Shown: in pieces, positions 1 through 8,921 of the stretch | Numbering within the stretch: the first letter of the stretch is position 1 | Layout of the letters: every line of letters starts with the position of its first letter | Assembly: GCA_008501785.1 (NCBI GenBank) | Contig: QQUD01000785.1 | Location: 1-20,916, forward strand | Length of the DNA stretch: 20,916 nt | Reading direction: 5' to 3' | Source: Chloroflexota bacterium | Lineage (GTDB): Bacteria > Chloroflexota > Anaerolineae > Promineifilales > Promineifilaceae | Notes under the pieces: generated by a model | The model's input: only the letters and a program-made list of their open reading frames with translations | Databases searched by the model: none | What the model was told of the DNA's origin: nothing | Made by a program: the position numbers and the translations under genes

Positions 1-1
1 A

Positions 2-589
2 AATTTGCAGATTGCCCGTGCGCAGGATATTTTGGCAATTGCGGGGATAAATAATGATACGGCCGTTTCGGCAAACGCATCTGTTGTGAGCGCACAGCAA
101 TCATTAGAACTGGCAACAACCGGACCCAAAGAATCTGAAATTGATGCGGCCCGTCTTCAAGTTGATCAGGCAGAAATCTCACTGGAACAAAGCCAATTTA
201 GTTTGCAGCAGGCGCAAGATGCATTAGAGAACTCCCAATTGGCAGCCCCCTGGTCGGGAACTGTGCTGACAGTTGAGGTGTCTGTTGGGGCGATGGTGAG
301 CGCTGGGACGCCGATTGTAACATTGTTGGACACTGACAATATGCAGTTTCACACCAATAATTTGAGTGAAAGGGACCTGGCTCAAATTAGCCCAGGACAA
401 CCCGTCGAGATTTCATTAAAGAGTTTTCCAAATGATCCAATTACTGGAACTGTTGATGGGGTGGCACCACAAGCGTCTGGCACAGTGGGTGACGCGGCCG
501 TTTTCACCGTAAAGGTTGACCTTGATGCATCGGAACTCGAATTGCGCCCTGGTATGACTGGACGCGCAGAAATTACGAATGAGCCATAG
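2..589 (+). CDS. HlyD/RND-type efflux periplasmic adaptor, C-terminal part (5' end outside window)
   Basis: The reading frame is already open at the window edge, so this is the 3' portion of a longer gene; the TTG at position 5 is probably internal, not a true start. The visible ~194 residues show the usual membrane-fusion-protein order. First comes an alpha-helical hairpin rich in A, Q, E and S (about residues 25-78), then the second lipoyl half-motif ([20 protein letters not shown], about 79-98), then a beta-barrel region ending in PGMTGRAEI. Proteins of this family link an inner-membrane pump (ABC MacB-type or RND) to the outside. In a probable monoderm-like Chloroflexota cell it would be an exported or lipid-anchored pump partner. 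The pump gene is not in the window. The stop overlaps the stop of the convergent histidine kinase by 17 bp. Family confidence is high; the substrate is unknown. Confidence 0.85.
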   Translation, partial: NLQIARAQDILAIAGINNDTAVSANASVVSAQQSLELATTGPKESEIDAARLQVDQAEISLEQSQFSLQQAQDALENSQLAAPWSGTVLTVEVSVGAMVSAGTPIVTLLDTDNMQFHTNNLSERDLAQISPGQPVEISLKSFPNDPITGTVDGVAPQASGTVGDAAVFTVKVDLDASELELRPGMTGRAEITNEP

Positions 590-2813
590 GTTCCCTTTTG
601 GCAATAAATCGCAAAAGGGCATCTTTTAAATCATTGAGGCGGACAGGTTTGCTGAGATAATCATTCATGCCCGCCTCGATGTATTTTTCACGATCACCCT
701 GTAACGCATTGGCTGTTAGTGCAATAATGTGTGGCTGTTGATCTGGCAATCGTTCTTCACGAATGATTTTGGTTGCCATTATGCCATCCATAATAGGCAT
801 TTGTATATCCATTAAAATGACATCATAAGGCTGGCGTCGCATTGAGACGACAGCCTTGGCCCCATCAACAGCCATATCAACCCGGTACCCCAATCGTTCT
901 AGCATTTTTGTAGCAACTTTTTGATTCACCACATTATCTTCGGCTAATAAGATAGTAAGTGGATGTTGTTGTGCAATATTGTTGTTTGTGGCTGGTTTTG
1001 TTTGGGGCGCATATTTGATTTTGGGGTGAGGCGCAGCCAATGTTTCAGTGAGTGCATTATATAGATGCGTTGATTTGATGGGTTTGGAAATGCATTTATT
1101 GAACAATTGTTGGCATTCTATTGATTGAACTTGTCCCATTGAAGTGAGCATAATGAGCGGGAAGGTAAGTGCTGGGAAGTTAGCTCGGATAGTTTGGGCA
1201 AGCTGGATTCCGTCCATCTCAGGCATTTGCATGTCTAAAATGGCTAGATCGAAGGCGTCATCTTGTTCGAGCAGCGTGAGGGCTTGTTTACTTGATGATA
1301 TGATGGTGGGTTCCATTCCCCACCTGATTGTCTGCTGTTGCAATATTTTGCAGTTCGTTTCGTTGTCATCGACGATCAGGATACGCTTATTTGTTAAATT
1401 GGTATGGAGCAATGGCGTTGATTGATATTGAATGTCTTCGGCAGCTTCGACCTGAATAGTGAAATAGAATGTGGACCCTTTTTTGGGTGTGGATTCTGCC
1501 CACATGGTGCCGCCCATGAGATTGCAAAGCCGCTTGCTGATGGATAATCCCAGCCCGGTGCCACCATATTTGCGGGTGGTAGAGGAATCGACCTGACTAA
1601 ATGAATTAAAGATACGATCAAGGCGGTTTGCTGGGATGCCAATACCGGTGTCTTTGACGGAGAATTTGAGATGGAAACGGCCGTTATTCACCGTCACTAC
1701 TTCCACACCAACGATTATCTCACCTTCGTGCGTAAACTTAATCGCATTCCCCATCAAATTAATCAAAATTTGTCGCAATCGTGTGACATCACTCACAATG
1801 CCTTGAGGAACTTGTGGATCAATGATTGAATGCAATTCTAAATTCTTGTCTGCTGCTTTGGTCGCCATTAAATCAAGCGCATCTTCAACACATTTTTGCA
1901 AATTAAAAGGCTGTTCTTCAAGCTCAAGTTTCTCAGCTTCAACTTTTGAAAAGTCTAAAATATCGTTGATAATCGTGAGCAGTGCATCGCTGCTGGTGCG
2001 AATCGTACTGCAAAATTCAAGCTGTTCCTCCGACAAGCTTGTATCTAATATCAATCCTGTCATGCCCACAATGCCATTGAGTGGTGTCCGAATTTCATGG
2101 CTCATGTTTGCCAGGAACTCGCTTTTTGCCCGTGTGGCTTCATGGGCCACATCCCGCGCTTTCATTAATTCGATATTCATTTCCCAAACATCGTTAAATG
2201 CACCTTGAACAACTTCAATCGATCCCCGTCGTGTTGATTCAAAAAACCAGGTAATCAAAAAAACAAATACCAAAACAGTTAATAACGAAGTCAAATAGAA
2301 CCAATCAAATAACTGGTCACCGAAGACGTTTGGATATTCATAGCCAAACAATTTAATGCTATAGAGTCCTATGTAAATGAGAGCGCTTATAATTCCCCAA
2401 AAAACAGCATGCTTTTTGTTTATTAAAAATCCAGCTAATAAGGGACTAATGAGCATCCATGATAATCCTGGTGCACTGTTTCCACCAAAAAAATAGGATA
2501 AATAGATGAGAACGATTTGGCTTTCAAATAAAATGAGGGTAGTTACTAGTTGCAGGCTGAACCTGCGCATGAGAATGAGGTTGAAAAAAAGCACCCCGCT
2601 CAAAATAACGGTAATAGTTGGAATGTAAATATTCCCATTTGCATACGTATAGAATTGAGTAGCAAAAAAGAGACTAGCAGGCCCCAGTACATAAATAATG
2701 ACTTTCAGAATATTTTTGCGTCGAGATAGCTCGACCTCATTAAACACTGTACTTCTTTTGGCAATAAATGATTCCCAACTATCATTTGCATTATCATAAA
2801 GAGGGTCTGACAT
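573..2813 (-). CDS. Membrane-bound hybrid sensor histidine kinase with two receiver domains
   Basis: The 746-residue protein starts with about six hydrophobic segments (residues ~36-56, 62-82, 87-108, 115-132, 136-156, 170-192), with no large external loop. A short coiled-coil-like linker follows. The HisKA domain has the phospho-acceptor His239 in [10 protein letters not shown]. The ATPase domain has its N-box at Asn356, DTGIG at 388-392 and GGTGLGL at 417-423. Receiver 1 has Asp482/483, phospho-Asp527 and Lys577. Receiver 2 has Glu625/Asp626, phospho-Asp669, Thr700 and Lys722. All catalytic residues look intact. No Hpt domain or output domain is present, so phosphate presumably passes to a separate Hpt or regulator protein, or the receivers tune the kinase. 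The signal is probably sensed in or at the membrane. An AGGA ribosome site lies 7 nt before the ATG. The gene is convergent with the efflux adaptor; a regulatory link is possible but not shown. Confidence 0.93.
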   Translation of the reverse strand: MSDPLYDNANDSWESFIAKRSTVFNEVELSRRKNILKVIIYVLGPASLFFATQFYTYANGNIYIPTITVILSGVLFFNLILMRRFSLQLVTTLILFESQIVLIYLSYFFGGNSAPGLSWMLISPLLAGFLINKKHAVFWGIISALIYIGLYSIKLFGYEYPNVFGDQLFDWFYLTSLLTVLVFVFLITWFFESTRRGSIEVVQGAFNDVWEMNIELMKARDVAHEATRAKSEFLANMSHEIRTPLNGIVGMTGLILDTSLSEEQLEFCSTIRTSSDALLTIINDILDFSKVEAEKLELEEQPFNLQKCVEDALDLMATKAADKNLELHSIIDPQVPQGIVSDVTRLRQILINLMGNAIKFTHEGEIIVGVEVVTVNNGRFHLKFSVKDTGIGIPANRLDRIFNSFSQVDSSTTRKYGGTGLGLSISKRLCNLMGGTMWAESTPKKGSTFYFTIQVEAAEDIQYQSTPLLHTNLTNKRILIVDDNETNCKILQQQTIRWGMEPTIISSSKQALTLLEQDDAFDLAILDMQMPEMDGIQLAQTIRANFPALTFPLIMLTSMGQVQSIECQQLFNKCISKPIKSTHLYNALTETLAAPHPKIKYAPQTKPATNNNIAQQHPLTILLAEDNVVNQKVATKMLERLGYRVDMAVDGAKAVVSMRRQPYDVILMDIQMPIMDGIMATKIIREERLPDQQPHIIALTANALQGDREKYIEAGMNDYLSKPVRLNDLKDALLRFIAKREPMAHS
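593..623 (+). terminator. Probable intrinsic terminator of the efflux adaptor gene
   Basis: CCCTTTTG (593-600) and CAAAAGGG (612-619) form a perfect 8-bp stem with an 11-nt loop, followed after C-A-T-C by TTTT. It begins 4 nt after the adaptor stop codon. It lies inside the last codons of the opposite-strand kinase gene, so it must also encode that protein's C-terminus. The T-tract is short and offset, so strength is uncertain. Confidence 0.5.
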
Positions 2814-3167
2814 AAAAAAATCCTGTCGCTACTTGTTCCGCAAATTTATTTAGAGCTGGTACACCTAGCGGAACGCAGTGTCTTTGGTGCAAGGCTTGAG
2901 GATAATAATCTTTGAACAAATAAAACGGTGATTACTGGCTTTGTTTTTAATATGATCGTTATAATAAAGTAATGTGAATTGATTTGGTACAGGTATTTGG
3001 AGCTATGATTAAGGTGAGGGGTGGGAAACGGCCGTAAACATCTACATTGTTGCAAAGTTTGTTATAATCAAGAGCGATTGAGAATAAAACGAATTTCATC
3101 ATAAAAATAAAAATAAAGCAGCGCAGGTAAAAAACCAACCCATTCTGCACTGCCTAAAGGTAAACGG
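2814..3167. other. 354-bp divergent intergenic region (kinase / radical SAM)
   Basis: I see no gene in this AT-rich stretch; the short open frames in it have no ribosome sites and no recognisable protein features. It must hold the promoters of both flanking genes. The plus-strand site at 3060-3068 is listed separately. A second TATAAT lies at 2960-2965 without a convincing -35. One copy of the ACGGCCGT palindrome sits at 3028-3035. Confidence 0.6.
3060..3068 (+). promoter_or_regulatory. Extended -10 promoter element upstream of the radical SAM gene
   Basis: TG-T-TATAAT is a perfect extended -10 element about 100 nt before the start codon at 3168. No good -35 hexamer is found at the normal distance, which extended -10 promoters tolerate. 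Sigma-70 consensus rules are assumed to hold for this phylum. Confidence 0.45.
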
Positions 3168-5105
3168 ATGACACCAACACAAATCGAACTGGCCCTGGAA
3201 CGGATTTTGCCCCGCGTGCGCAAACCAGGGCGCTACACTGGCGGCGAATACAATCAAATTGTGAAAGATTGGGATGAGGTAGACTACAAAGTCGCGTTAG
3301 CCTTCCCCGATATTTACGATTTAGGGATGTCCAATCTGGGGATCATGATCTTCTACGACATCATCAATAAGCACCGCAACTTGTTAGCCGAGCGCGTTTA
3401 TGCCCCCTGGACCGACATGGAAGAATTTCAGCGAGAACAAAAGCTGCCCCTCTTTTCGCTCGAAACTAAGCATGATGTACGCGATTTTGACATGTTGGCA
3501 TTCACGCTGCCATACGAACAACTTTACACCAACGCACTCAACATGCTCGACCTGGCCGGTATGCCCATTCATTCAATTGAACGAGATGCTTCGTACCCAC
3601 TGGTGATTGCTGGTGGTCATGCTTGTTACAACCCGGAACCAATGGCCCCATTCATTGATGTGTTTGTCATTGGCGAAGGTGAGGAAGCGATTCTGAAAAT
3701 TATTGGTGTGATGCGAGCGGCACGGCATTTAGATCGGGAGACACAGCTGCGCTATATTGCTCAAATTGAAGGATGCTATGTGCCTCGTTTTTATGATGTG
3801 GCATATCATGAAGATGGCGCGGTTAAGGCAGTTACCTCTACGATGCCAGAAGCGCCAGCCAAAGTGCTCAAAACAATTGTGTCAGTGATGCCGCCCCCGG
3901 TGACTGATTTCATCATTCCGTTTATAGAAACCGTACATAATCGTGCGCCTATTGAAATAATGCGGGGCTGTACGCGTGGCTGCCGTTTTTGCCATGCAGG
4001 CATGGTGACGCGTCCTGTACGCGAACGCCCGGTCGAAGAAGTGCTGGCAGCGATGGAGAAAATTCTGGAAAGCACGGGCTACGAAGAAGTTGCGCTGCTG
4101 TCGCTTTCTTCGAGCGATTACACGAATGTGTTGGAATTGACGGAAAAGATTGGCAAACAATTTGGTCATCTGGGGCTAAATATTTCGCTGCCATCGCTGC
4201 GGATTGAGTCGGTATCTACGCAGTTGATGGACAATTTAGGCGACACGCGGCGGGGTGGGTTTACGCTGGCCCCAGAAGCTGCCACGGAAAAGATGCGGAA
4301 CACGATTAATAAATTCGTGTCCGATGAGGAATTGCTAGAAACAGCCCGCGAAATTTACAGCCGCAATTGGCGCACAATCAAACTCTATTTCATGATTGGG
4401 CACCCCATGGAAGAGATGGAGGATGTGGAAGCGATTATTGATTTGTCGAAACGCGTACTGGCTGAAGGGCGCAAAATCCACGGTAATAAGGCGAGCGTGA
4501 ATGTAGGGGTGAGCACGTTTATTCCTAAGCCGCACACGCCGTTTCAGTGGGAACCGATGGATCAGTTGGAAAATGTGTTTGAAAAGTTGTCGATGCTGCG
4601 GCATGAACTGCGTGGGCAAGGGCTGCGGCTGCGCTGGAATGATCCGAATGAATCGATGTTTGAAGGGTTTTTGAGCCGTGGTGACCGGCGTATGGCAAAT
4701 GTGGTTGAACGTGCGTGGCGCACGGGCGCAAAGTTTGATGCGTGGGCAGAGCATTATGATGAAACAAAATGGCAGGATGCGTTAAAGGCGGAAGCGTTGG
4801 ACCCACATTTTTATACACATCGGAAGCGAGCCATTGATGAGATTTTCCCGTGGGAGCATATTGATATTGCGGTGACGAAGAAGTTCTTGACGGAAGATTA
4901 TTTGATGAGCCAAGCGCAGGAAACACGGGTTGATTGCCGTAATCAATGTTTTGCGTGTGGCATTTTGCCGAAGCTGCGCGACTTGCGCCGTGAAACTGAG
5001 GATGATGCGTGGGAGTGTCCCCCTGTGCCGACGCGTAAACATCACAAGCCGCGTCAGGAGTCGGTGCCGGTGGTGGAAGGGATTACGTTGACGGTGATTC
5101 AGTAA
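3168..5105 (+). CDS. B12-binding-type radical SAM protein (TIGR03960-like)
   Basis: This 645-residue protein has an N-terminal region resembling a cobalamin-binding Rossmann domain (about 40-180, including FPDIYDLGMSNLG and VIGEGEEAI). A radical SAM TIM-barrel follows (about 255-480). The [4Fe-4S]-binding motif CTRGCRFC places cysteines at 268, 272 and 275. The family-typical GGFTLAPEAATEKMR is at 363-377. A second cysteine cluster near the C-terminus (C590, C594, C597) may bind another metal centre. Radical SAM enzymes split S-adenosylmethionine to make a radical; the substrate of this subfamily is not established. In Firmicutes relatives a TIGR03936-type partner is often adjacent or fused, but none is present here. 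AAAGG lies 7 nt before the ATG. Unlike most neighbours, this gene contains no copy of the ACGGCCGT palindrome. Confidence 0.9.
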   Translation: MTPTQIELALERILPRVRKPGRYTGGEYNQIVKDWDEVDYKVALAFPDIYDLGMSNLGIMIFYDIINKHRNLLAERVYAPWTDMEEFQREQKLPLFSLETKHDVRDFDMLAFTLPYEQLYTNALNMLDLAGMPIHSIERDASYPLVIAGGHACYNPEPMAPFIDVFVIGEGEEAILKIIGVMRAARHLDRETQLRYIAQIEGCYVPRFYDVAYHEDGAVKAVTSTMPEAPAKVLKTIVSVMPPPVTDFIIPFIETVHNRAPIEIMRGCTRGCRFCHAGMVTRPVRERPVEEVLAAMEKILESTGYEEVALLSLSSSDYTNVLELTEKIGKQFGHLGLNISLPSLRIESVSTQLMDNLGDTRRGGFTLAPEAATEKMRNTINKFVSDEELLETAREIYSRNWRTIKLYFMIGHPMEEMEDVEAIIDLSKRVLAEGRKIHGNKASVNVGVSTFIPKPHTPFQWEPMDQLENVFEKLSMLRHELRGQGLRLRWNDPNESMFEGFLSRGDRRMANVVERAWRTGAKFDAWAEHYDETKWQDALKAEALDPHFYTHRKRAIDEIFPWEHIDIAVTKKFLTEDYLMSQAQETRVDCRNQCFACGILPKLRDLRRETEDDAWECPPVPTRKHHKPRQESVPVVEGITLTVIQ

Positions 5106-5128
5106 ACCATAATCGGTAATTGGTCGTT

Positions 5129-5159
5129 AAACGGCCGTTTTGGGGGAAACGGCCGTTTT
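5129..5159. terminator. Bidirectional terminator-like hairpin made of two palindrome copies
   Basis: Two identical 12-nt palindromes, AAACGGCCGTTT (5129-5140 and 5147-5158), are separated by TGGGGG. They can pair with each other as a perfect 12-bp stem with a 6-nt loop whose outer end is A-rich on the left and T-rich on the right. It sits exactly between convergent stops at 5105 and 5166, the expected place for a shared terminator. Each arm could also fold on itself. The run of T after the stem is only four bases. Confidence 0.6.
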
Positions 5160-5165
5160 GATCCA

Positions 5166-6008
5166 CTAATTACTGTTAGTCATCATCGGAATATACGTTT
5201 TACAACTTCTTGCCGGTTCCCAATCCCAATACCAATCTTTAAATTCTGCTTTGTGCATTGCCTTCATATTGCAGTTTCCTTCAATATCAATGCTTATGAT
5301 TTCTGCTTGTAACCGGGCGGCGATATTTGCATCCCAGCCCACTTTTGTTGTGTGACTAAAGGTGGTTGGGATAGGGTTGTCGTCAATTTTCAGTGCTGTC
5401 AATTCACGTTGATAATCAACAACCATTTTTACTTCATGCCATGCTGTATCTACGGGCATACTGCCAGCCGCGTCCCAGCCTGTGCCGTTCCAAGTATTAA
5501 TAGTGCCAGACGCCCATGGATTGATAACCCATTGAAACGCAATGCCTTTATCTAGTTTGTCTGTTACGCCATCCCACACAAAGATGCCGCCTTCGATGGT
5601 TTGGCCATTCAGAACAGAATTGGTGTCAGGTTGTGGTATGTAAGGTAGACAGAATTTGTAGCCGCAGTTGTGAATGTAATTGAATGCTGTGTTGTCAATA
5701 AATCGCTTAAATGTGATGTTGTGTGACCTAATTTTTCTGGGTACGATATTCGCTCTTAATTCACTTTTTGTTCCGTGATGGATTGTTTCAATATCATCAA
5801 GTGTGATAGTCGATTCTCCGGGGCAGCTATAAAGGGAATCCCCTAAAGCGATTTCCCAATCTGTCAGATCAATCCCTTGGTATTCTGGATCATTGACAAG
5901 GGTGATGGTTTCAGCAGCGGGAACGGTCGTTGGTTTCAATGAACCAATAACGCCGCCCGCGACTCCTGCTGTTAACAGTTTGATTAATTCTCTACGATCA
6001 ATAGACAT
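5166..6008 (-). CDS. Tat-like exported protein of unknown function, jelly-roll-like
   Basis: I do not recognise the family of this 280-residue protein. The N-terminus (DRRELIKLL, then a hydrophobic AGVAGGVIGSL, then VPAA at 29-32) looks like a twin-arginine signal peptide, with cleavage plausible near residue 32. The mature part is rich in aromatic residues and beta-strand patterns. AWHEVKMVVDYQRELTALKIDD (189-210) resembles the strand pair found in concanavalin/LamG-like sugar-binding jelly rolls. Six cysteines (62, 115, 120, 246, 269 in the mature part are the ones I can place) suggest disulfides or surface location. The ATG is 8 nt after the ftsK stop and its AAAGGG ribosome site overlaps that stop, so it is probably translated from the ftsK transcript. 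A carbohydrate-binding or cell-surface role is only a guess. Confidence 0.7.
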   Translation of the reverse strand: MSIDRRELIKLLTAGVAGGVIGSLKPTTVPAAETITLVNDPEYQGIDLTDWEIALGDSLYSCPGESTITLDDIETIHHGTKSELRANIVPRKIRSHNITFKRFIDNTAFNYIHNCGYKFCLPYIPQPDTNSVLNGQTIEGGIFVWDGVTDKLDKGIAFQWVINPWASGTINTWNGTGWDAAGSMPVDTAWHEVKMVVDYQRELTALKIDDNPIPTTFSHTTKVGWDANIAARLQAEIISIDIEGNCNMKAMHKAEFKDWYWDWEPARSCKTYIPMMTNSN

Positions 6009-6016
6009 GATACCCT

Positions 6017-8692
6017 TTACTGCTCACCTTCTTCCACTACTTCCCCATCCCAAGGCAGCACTTCCCGTGCTTTGCTGGTGCCGGTAGGAGGGCCGATGAT
6101 GCCAGCTTCTTCCATGTAGTCAACGATGCGAGCAGCGCGTGTGTAACCAATACGAAAGCGGCGTTGCAGCAGTGACGTTGATGCCTTGTTGAGCTTACGT
6201 ACCATTGCAATCGCTTCTGGCAACAAGTCATCATTCAGTTCTGGAGGGCCATCATCTGCATTTTCTGCAGCTTGTAATGCTTCCCATAGCGGCTGTTGTT
6301 CTGGCTCAATGGTTGGCGATTCCTGTTTGGGCTGCGGTTCAGGTGTTGCTTTTTTGCGAACTGGTTTTGCGTTAACAACTGTTTTTGCTTCGCTGGTCGG
6401 AGATGCCTCCATATTGATGACGGGGGCATCAACTGGCTCGGCGGGTGGTGTGGCTGGTTTGGGTGGTACGGCGCGTGCTTTTGGTTTGGGGGCTGGTTTG
6501 CGAGGTTCCCGTTTTTGTAAACTCTCTTCTGCTGGAACCATATTGAATCGGCGAGCACGCTGCCAATATGCAATTAGTTTCGCTAACTCTTCATCACTTA
6601 CATAACAGCCTTGAGATCGGACAGGTGCTGCAGCGTCTGGGCTTTGGTAAAGCATATCACCCTGTCCGAGCAGCCTTTCTGCGCCGGTGGCGTCTAAAAT
6701 AACACGGCTGTCGGTACCAGATGCCACTGCAAATGCGACTCGTGCCGGGAAGTTTGCTTTAATCAAACCGGTGACCACATCAACTGAAGGCCGCTGCGTG
6801 GCAATAACCATGTGCATCCCGGTAGCACGTGCTAGCTGAGCCAGGCGTGTAACCGACCGCTCCGTGTCCTCCGGTGAGAGCATCATCAAATCGGCTAACT
6901 CATCGATGATGATGACGATGTACGGAATTGGATCAAATTTTTTGTGGCGGCGCACTTTTTTGTTGTAATCGACAATATTTCGCGCCCCGACTTCGGCAAA
7001 TTGTTTGTATCGATTGTCCATTTCGCGCAGCGCCCATTGCAGTGTGCCAATTACTTTGTCAATTTCTACAATGACTGGTGCAGCCAGATGCGGAATGCCG
7101 TTGTAGCCAGTTAGCTCAACCCGTTTGGGATCGACCATAACAAGCTTTAGTGTGTCTGGCGTGTTTTGCAGCAGCAAACAGGCAATAATGCCGTTGACAC
7201 AAACTGATTTACCAGAGCCGGTTGTACCGGCGATGAGCAAATGCGGCATGCCATCGAGGTTTGCCACAATTGGTTGACCTGCTACGTCCTGACCTAAACC
7301 AATGGCTAGGGGCGATTTGCGTGCTGCTTTACTGAATTCACTCGTTTCCATCACGTCACGCAGCGAAACCAACGCTTTGGCTGGATTGGGTACTTCGATG
7401 CCGACGTACCCTTTGCCAGGGACGGGTGCTTGAATGCGAATGGATGCGGCTGTGAGTGCCAGCGTCAGATCGTCGGCTAAACCGGCAATCTTGCCCACCT
7501 TGACCTTGGTGCGCTTGCCATTGCGCATTTGGATGTAGCTGGGTTCAACGCCGAATTGGGTGATGGTGGGGCCTTGATTGATTTCGACGACTTTGGCCGG
7601 TGCGCCGAAGCTGTCGAGGGTATGTTCGATGATTTCGACTTGTTCGCGGATGATGGTGCCGCTGTTGTCCTGGTCCATGCCTGGTTCGAGCATTTCGGGA
7701 ATGGTGGGGAGCTGCCAGTGGTGGTCTTTGGAACGGCCGTTCCCTCCCAAATAAACCGGTGACACAATCGTAGGTTCCGCTTTGGGTGATTCGGGAGTTT
7801 GTTTCTTTTTGCGGCGAGACGGCCGTTTTTTAGGTTCTGGGTCCCGTTTCGGCTCTTGTTTCGGGTCCGCTTCTGCATCGGTTTCTGGCAGCAGCGGTGG
7901 CTGCGTGCCGACCGGATCAGTGGGTGAGGTCACACTGCGTCGCGTGCGCGGTGTATTGATGACAACTTCACGTGGGGCTGCTGGTTCGCGTTCGGGTCGA
8001 TTCTTAATGCCTTCTACAAATTCATGTAGATAATAGCTCATATCGTCACGCGTCAGCCCCGAAACAAGGATAAGACCGATGATGGCAACAACCACCAGCG
8101 TAAACACGGTGCCCAATGTGCCGACTAAATTCATCAATGCATAGGTGAATAGACCACCAAAGTAACCGCCACCCTGATGCGCTTTAGCAATTGTCCACAC
8201 ATCATTCAAGCCATTCTCTGAAAGCATGACGCCTAATGATGTTGCCGATTCAAAAATGGTAAACAGCAATCCTGCTCCAACCAGACGAAATGTAGGCAAT
8301 TCGACGGGTTGATCCATACCCCAAAACACCATATAAAGTCCAATTGCGAATCCAATAAAGGGAATAATCCATCCGCCCCAGCCGAATAAAGTGAATGTAA
8401 TATCTGTAAGCCCAGCAGTTAGCTGCCCTTGAGAGGGGCCTAAAAGACTAAGCGCCAAAATAGCTGCCATGAAGACAACAATACCACCGCCAAACAGCAC
8501 TTTTTTTTGCATACTGACACGGCTTTGCTGTTTTGTTGGACGTTTACGGGTGGTTCTTTTGCTGGTGGTGCGCTTTGTAGTACTGCGCTTGCGGGTACTT
8601 TTACGTGGCGTAGACTTGCGCGTCCCGCCTCTGGTGGCGCTGGTTTTGCGGCGTGAAGTTGTTTTTTTGCGATTTGTAGTTTTTTTTGCCAT
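6017..8692 (-). CDS. ftsK: DNA translocase FtsK/SpoIIIE
   Basis: This 891-residue protein has the full FtsK layout. Residues 1-58 are an unusually basic K/R/T/S tail. Four membrane segments follow (about 64-86, 98-125, 135-156, 183-212). A Pro/Lys-rich linker spans ~230-325 and the alpha/beta motor spans ~330-715. The Walker A motif is GTTGSGKS (489-496) and Walker B is VIIIDELADL (593-602, Asp597/Glu598). A second Pro-rich linker spans ~716-815. The C-terminal winged-helix gamma domain (~818-880; LLQRRFRIGYTRAARIVDYME) reads polar DNA motifs to orient translocation. The enzyme pumps chromosomal DNA through the division septum so that dimer resolution and segregation finish. AGGA lies 11 nt before the ATG. 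Two ACGGCCGT copies fall in the linker and none in the conserved motor. Confidence 0.97.
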   Translation of the reverse strand: MAKKTTNRKKTTSRRKTSATRGGTRKSTPRKSTRKRSTTKRTTSKRTTRKRPTKQQSRVSMQKKVLFGGGIVVFMAAILALSLLGPSQGQLTAGLTDITFTLFGWGGWIIPFIGFAIGLYMVFWGMDQPVELPTFRLVGAGLLFTIFESATSLGVMLSENGLNDVWTIAKAHQGGGYFGGLFTYALMNLVGTLGTVFTLVVVAIIGLILVSGLTRDDMSYYLHEFVEGIKNRPEREPAAPREVVINTPRTRRSVTSPTDPVGTQPPLLPETDAEADPKQEPKRDPEPKKRPSRRKKKQTPESPKAEPTIVSPVYLGGNGRSKDHHWQLPTIPEMLEPGMDQDNSGTIIREQVEIIEHTLDSFGAPAKVVEINQGPTITQFGVEPSYIQMRNGKRTKVKVGKIAGLADDLTLALTAASIRIQAPVPGKGYVGIEVPNPAKALVSLRDVMETSEFSKAARKSPLAIGLGQDVAGQPIVANLDGMPHLLIAGTTGSGKSVCVNGIIACLLLQNTPDTLKLVMVDPKRVELTGYNGIPHLAAPVIVEIDKVIGTLQWALREMDNRYKQFAEVGARNIVDYNKKVRRHKKFDPIPYIVIIIDELADLMMLSPEDTERSVTRLAQLARATGMHMVIATQRPSVDVVTGLIKANFPARVAFAVASGTDSRVILDATGAERLLGQGDMLYQSPDAAAPVRSQGCYVSDEELAKLIAYWQRARRFNMVPAEESLQKREPRKPAPKPKARAVPPKPATPPAEPVDAPVINMEASPTSEAKTVVNAKPVRKKATPEPQPKQESPTIEPEQQPLWEALQAAENADDGPPELNDDLLPEAIAMVRKLNKASTSLLQRRFRIGYTRAARIVDYMEEAGIIGPPTGTSKAREVLPWDGEVVEEGEQ

Positions 8693-8716
8693 AGCTCAAA
8701 TGTTCCTGAGATTTTC

Positions 8717-8745
8717 ATTATAGCAGGATAGGGGGTTATTGTCAG
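8717..8745 (-). promoter_or_regulatory. Sigma-70-type promoter of ftsK
   Basis: Read on the minus strand, CTGACA (8745-8740) is followed after exactly 17 bp by a perfect TATAAT (8722-8717). Transcription would start near 8710, about 18 nt before the ftsK ATG, leaving room for the AGGA ribosome site. This is the best promoter match in the window and probably drives ftsK and the downstream small gene. Confidence 0.7.
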
Positions 8746-8771
8746 CCGACTGTAAATTTGAATAACGAATA

Positions 8772-8796
8772 GGACGAATGGACGAATGGGACGAAT
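8772..8796. repeat. Short tandem repeat, three copies of GGACGAAT
   Basis: GGACGAAT occurs at 8772-8779, 8780-8787 and 8789-8796, with a weaker ACGAAT copy just before (8765-8770). It lies between the ftsK promoter and the pgeF control region. It is one of several short intergenic tandem repeats in this window. Confidence 0.7.
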
Positions 8797-8848
8797 GAAG
8801 AAATAGGGGCAAATAGTTTTTAGTTGGCGATGCGGATGGATTGGACTT

Positions 8849-8890
8849 TTGGTGTGCCGATTCGTTCATTTGTATCATTCGTGATACAAA
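8849..8890 (+). promoter_or_regulatory. Candidate pgeF promoter overlapped by a 9-4-9 inverted repeat
   Basis: TTTGTATCA (8869-8877) and TGATACAAA (8882-8890) are perfectly complementary arms around TTCG. The left arm contains TATCAT (8873-8878), a 5/6 match to a -10 box, 18 bp after a weak TTGGTG (8849-8854). A protein bound to the repeat would cover the -10 and start site, as a repressor does. Alternatively the repeat acts as an RNA hairpin in the leader, 31 nt before the start codon. The repeat is certain; its role is inferred. Confidence 0.45.
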
Positions 8891-8921
8891 ACTGACAAAC
8901 GAATTGTACAAGGATTTGCCA

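Noticed and set aside
6186..8033. Several open frames antisense to ftsK
   Set aside because: They follow the low stop-codon content of the ftsK complement, have low-complexity products and no ribosome sites.
8841..8921. Upstream extension of pgeF
   Set aside because: The extra 27 codons run through the inverted repeat and promoter-like site and have no family similarity; AAGGA at 8910-8914 fixes the start at 8922.
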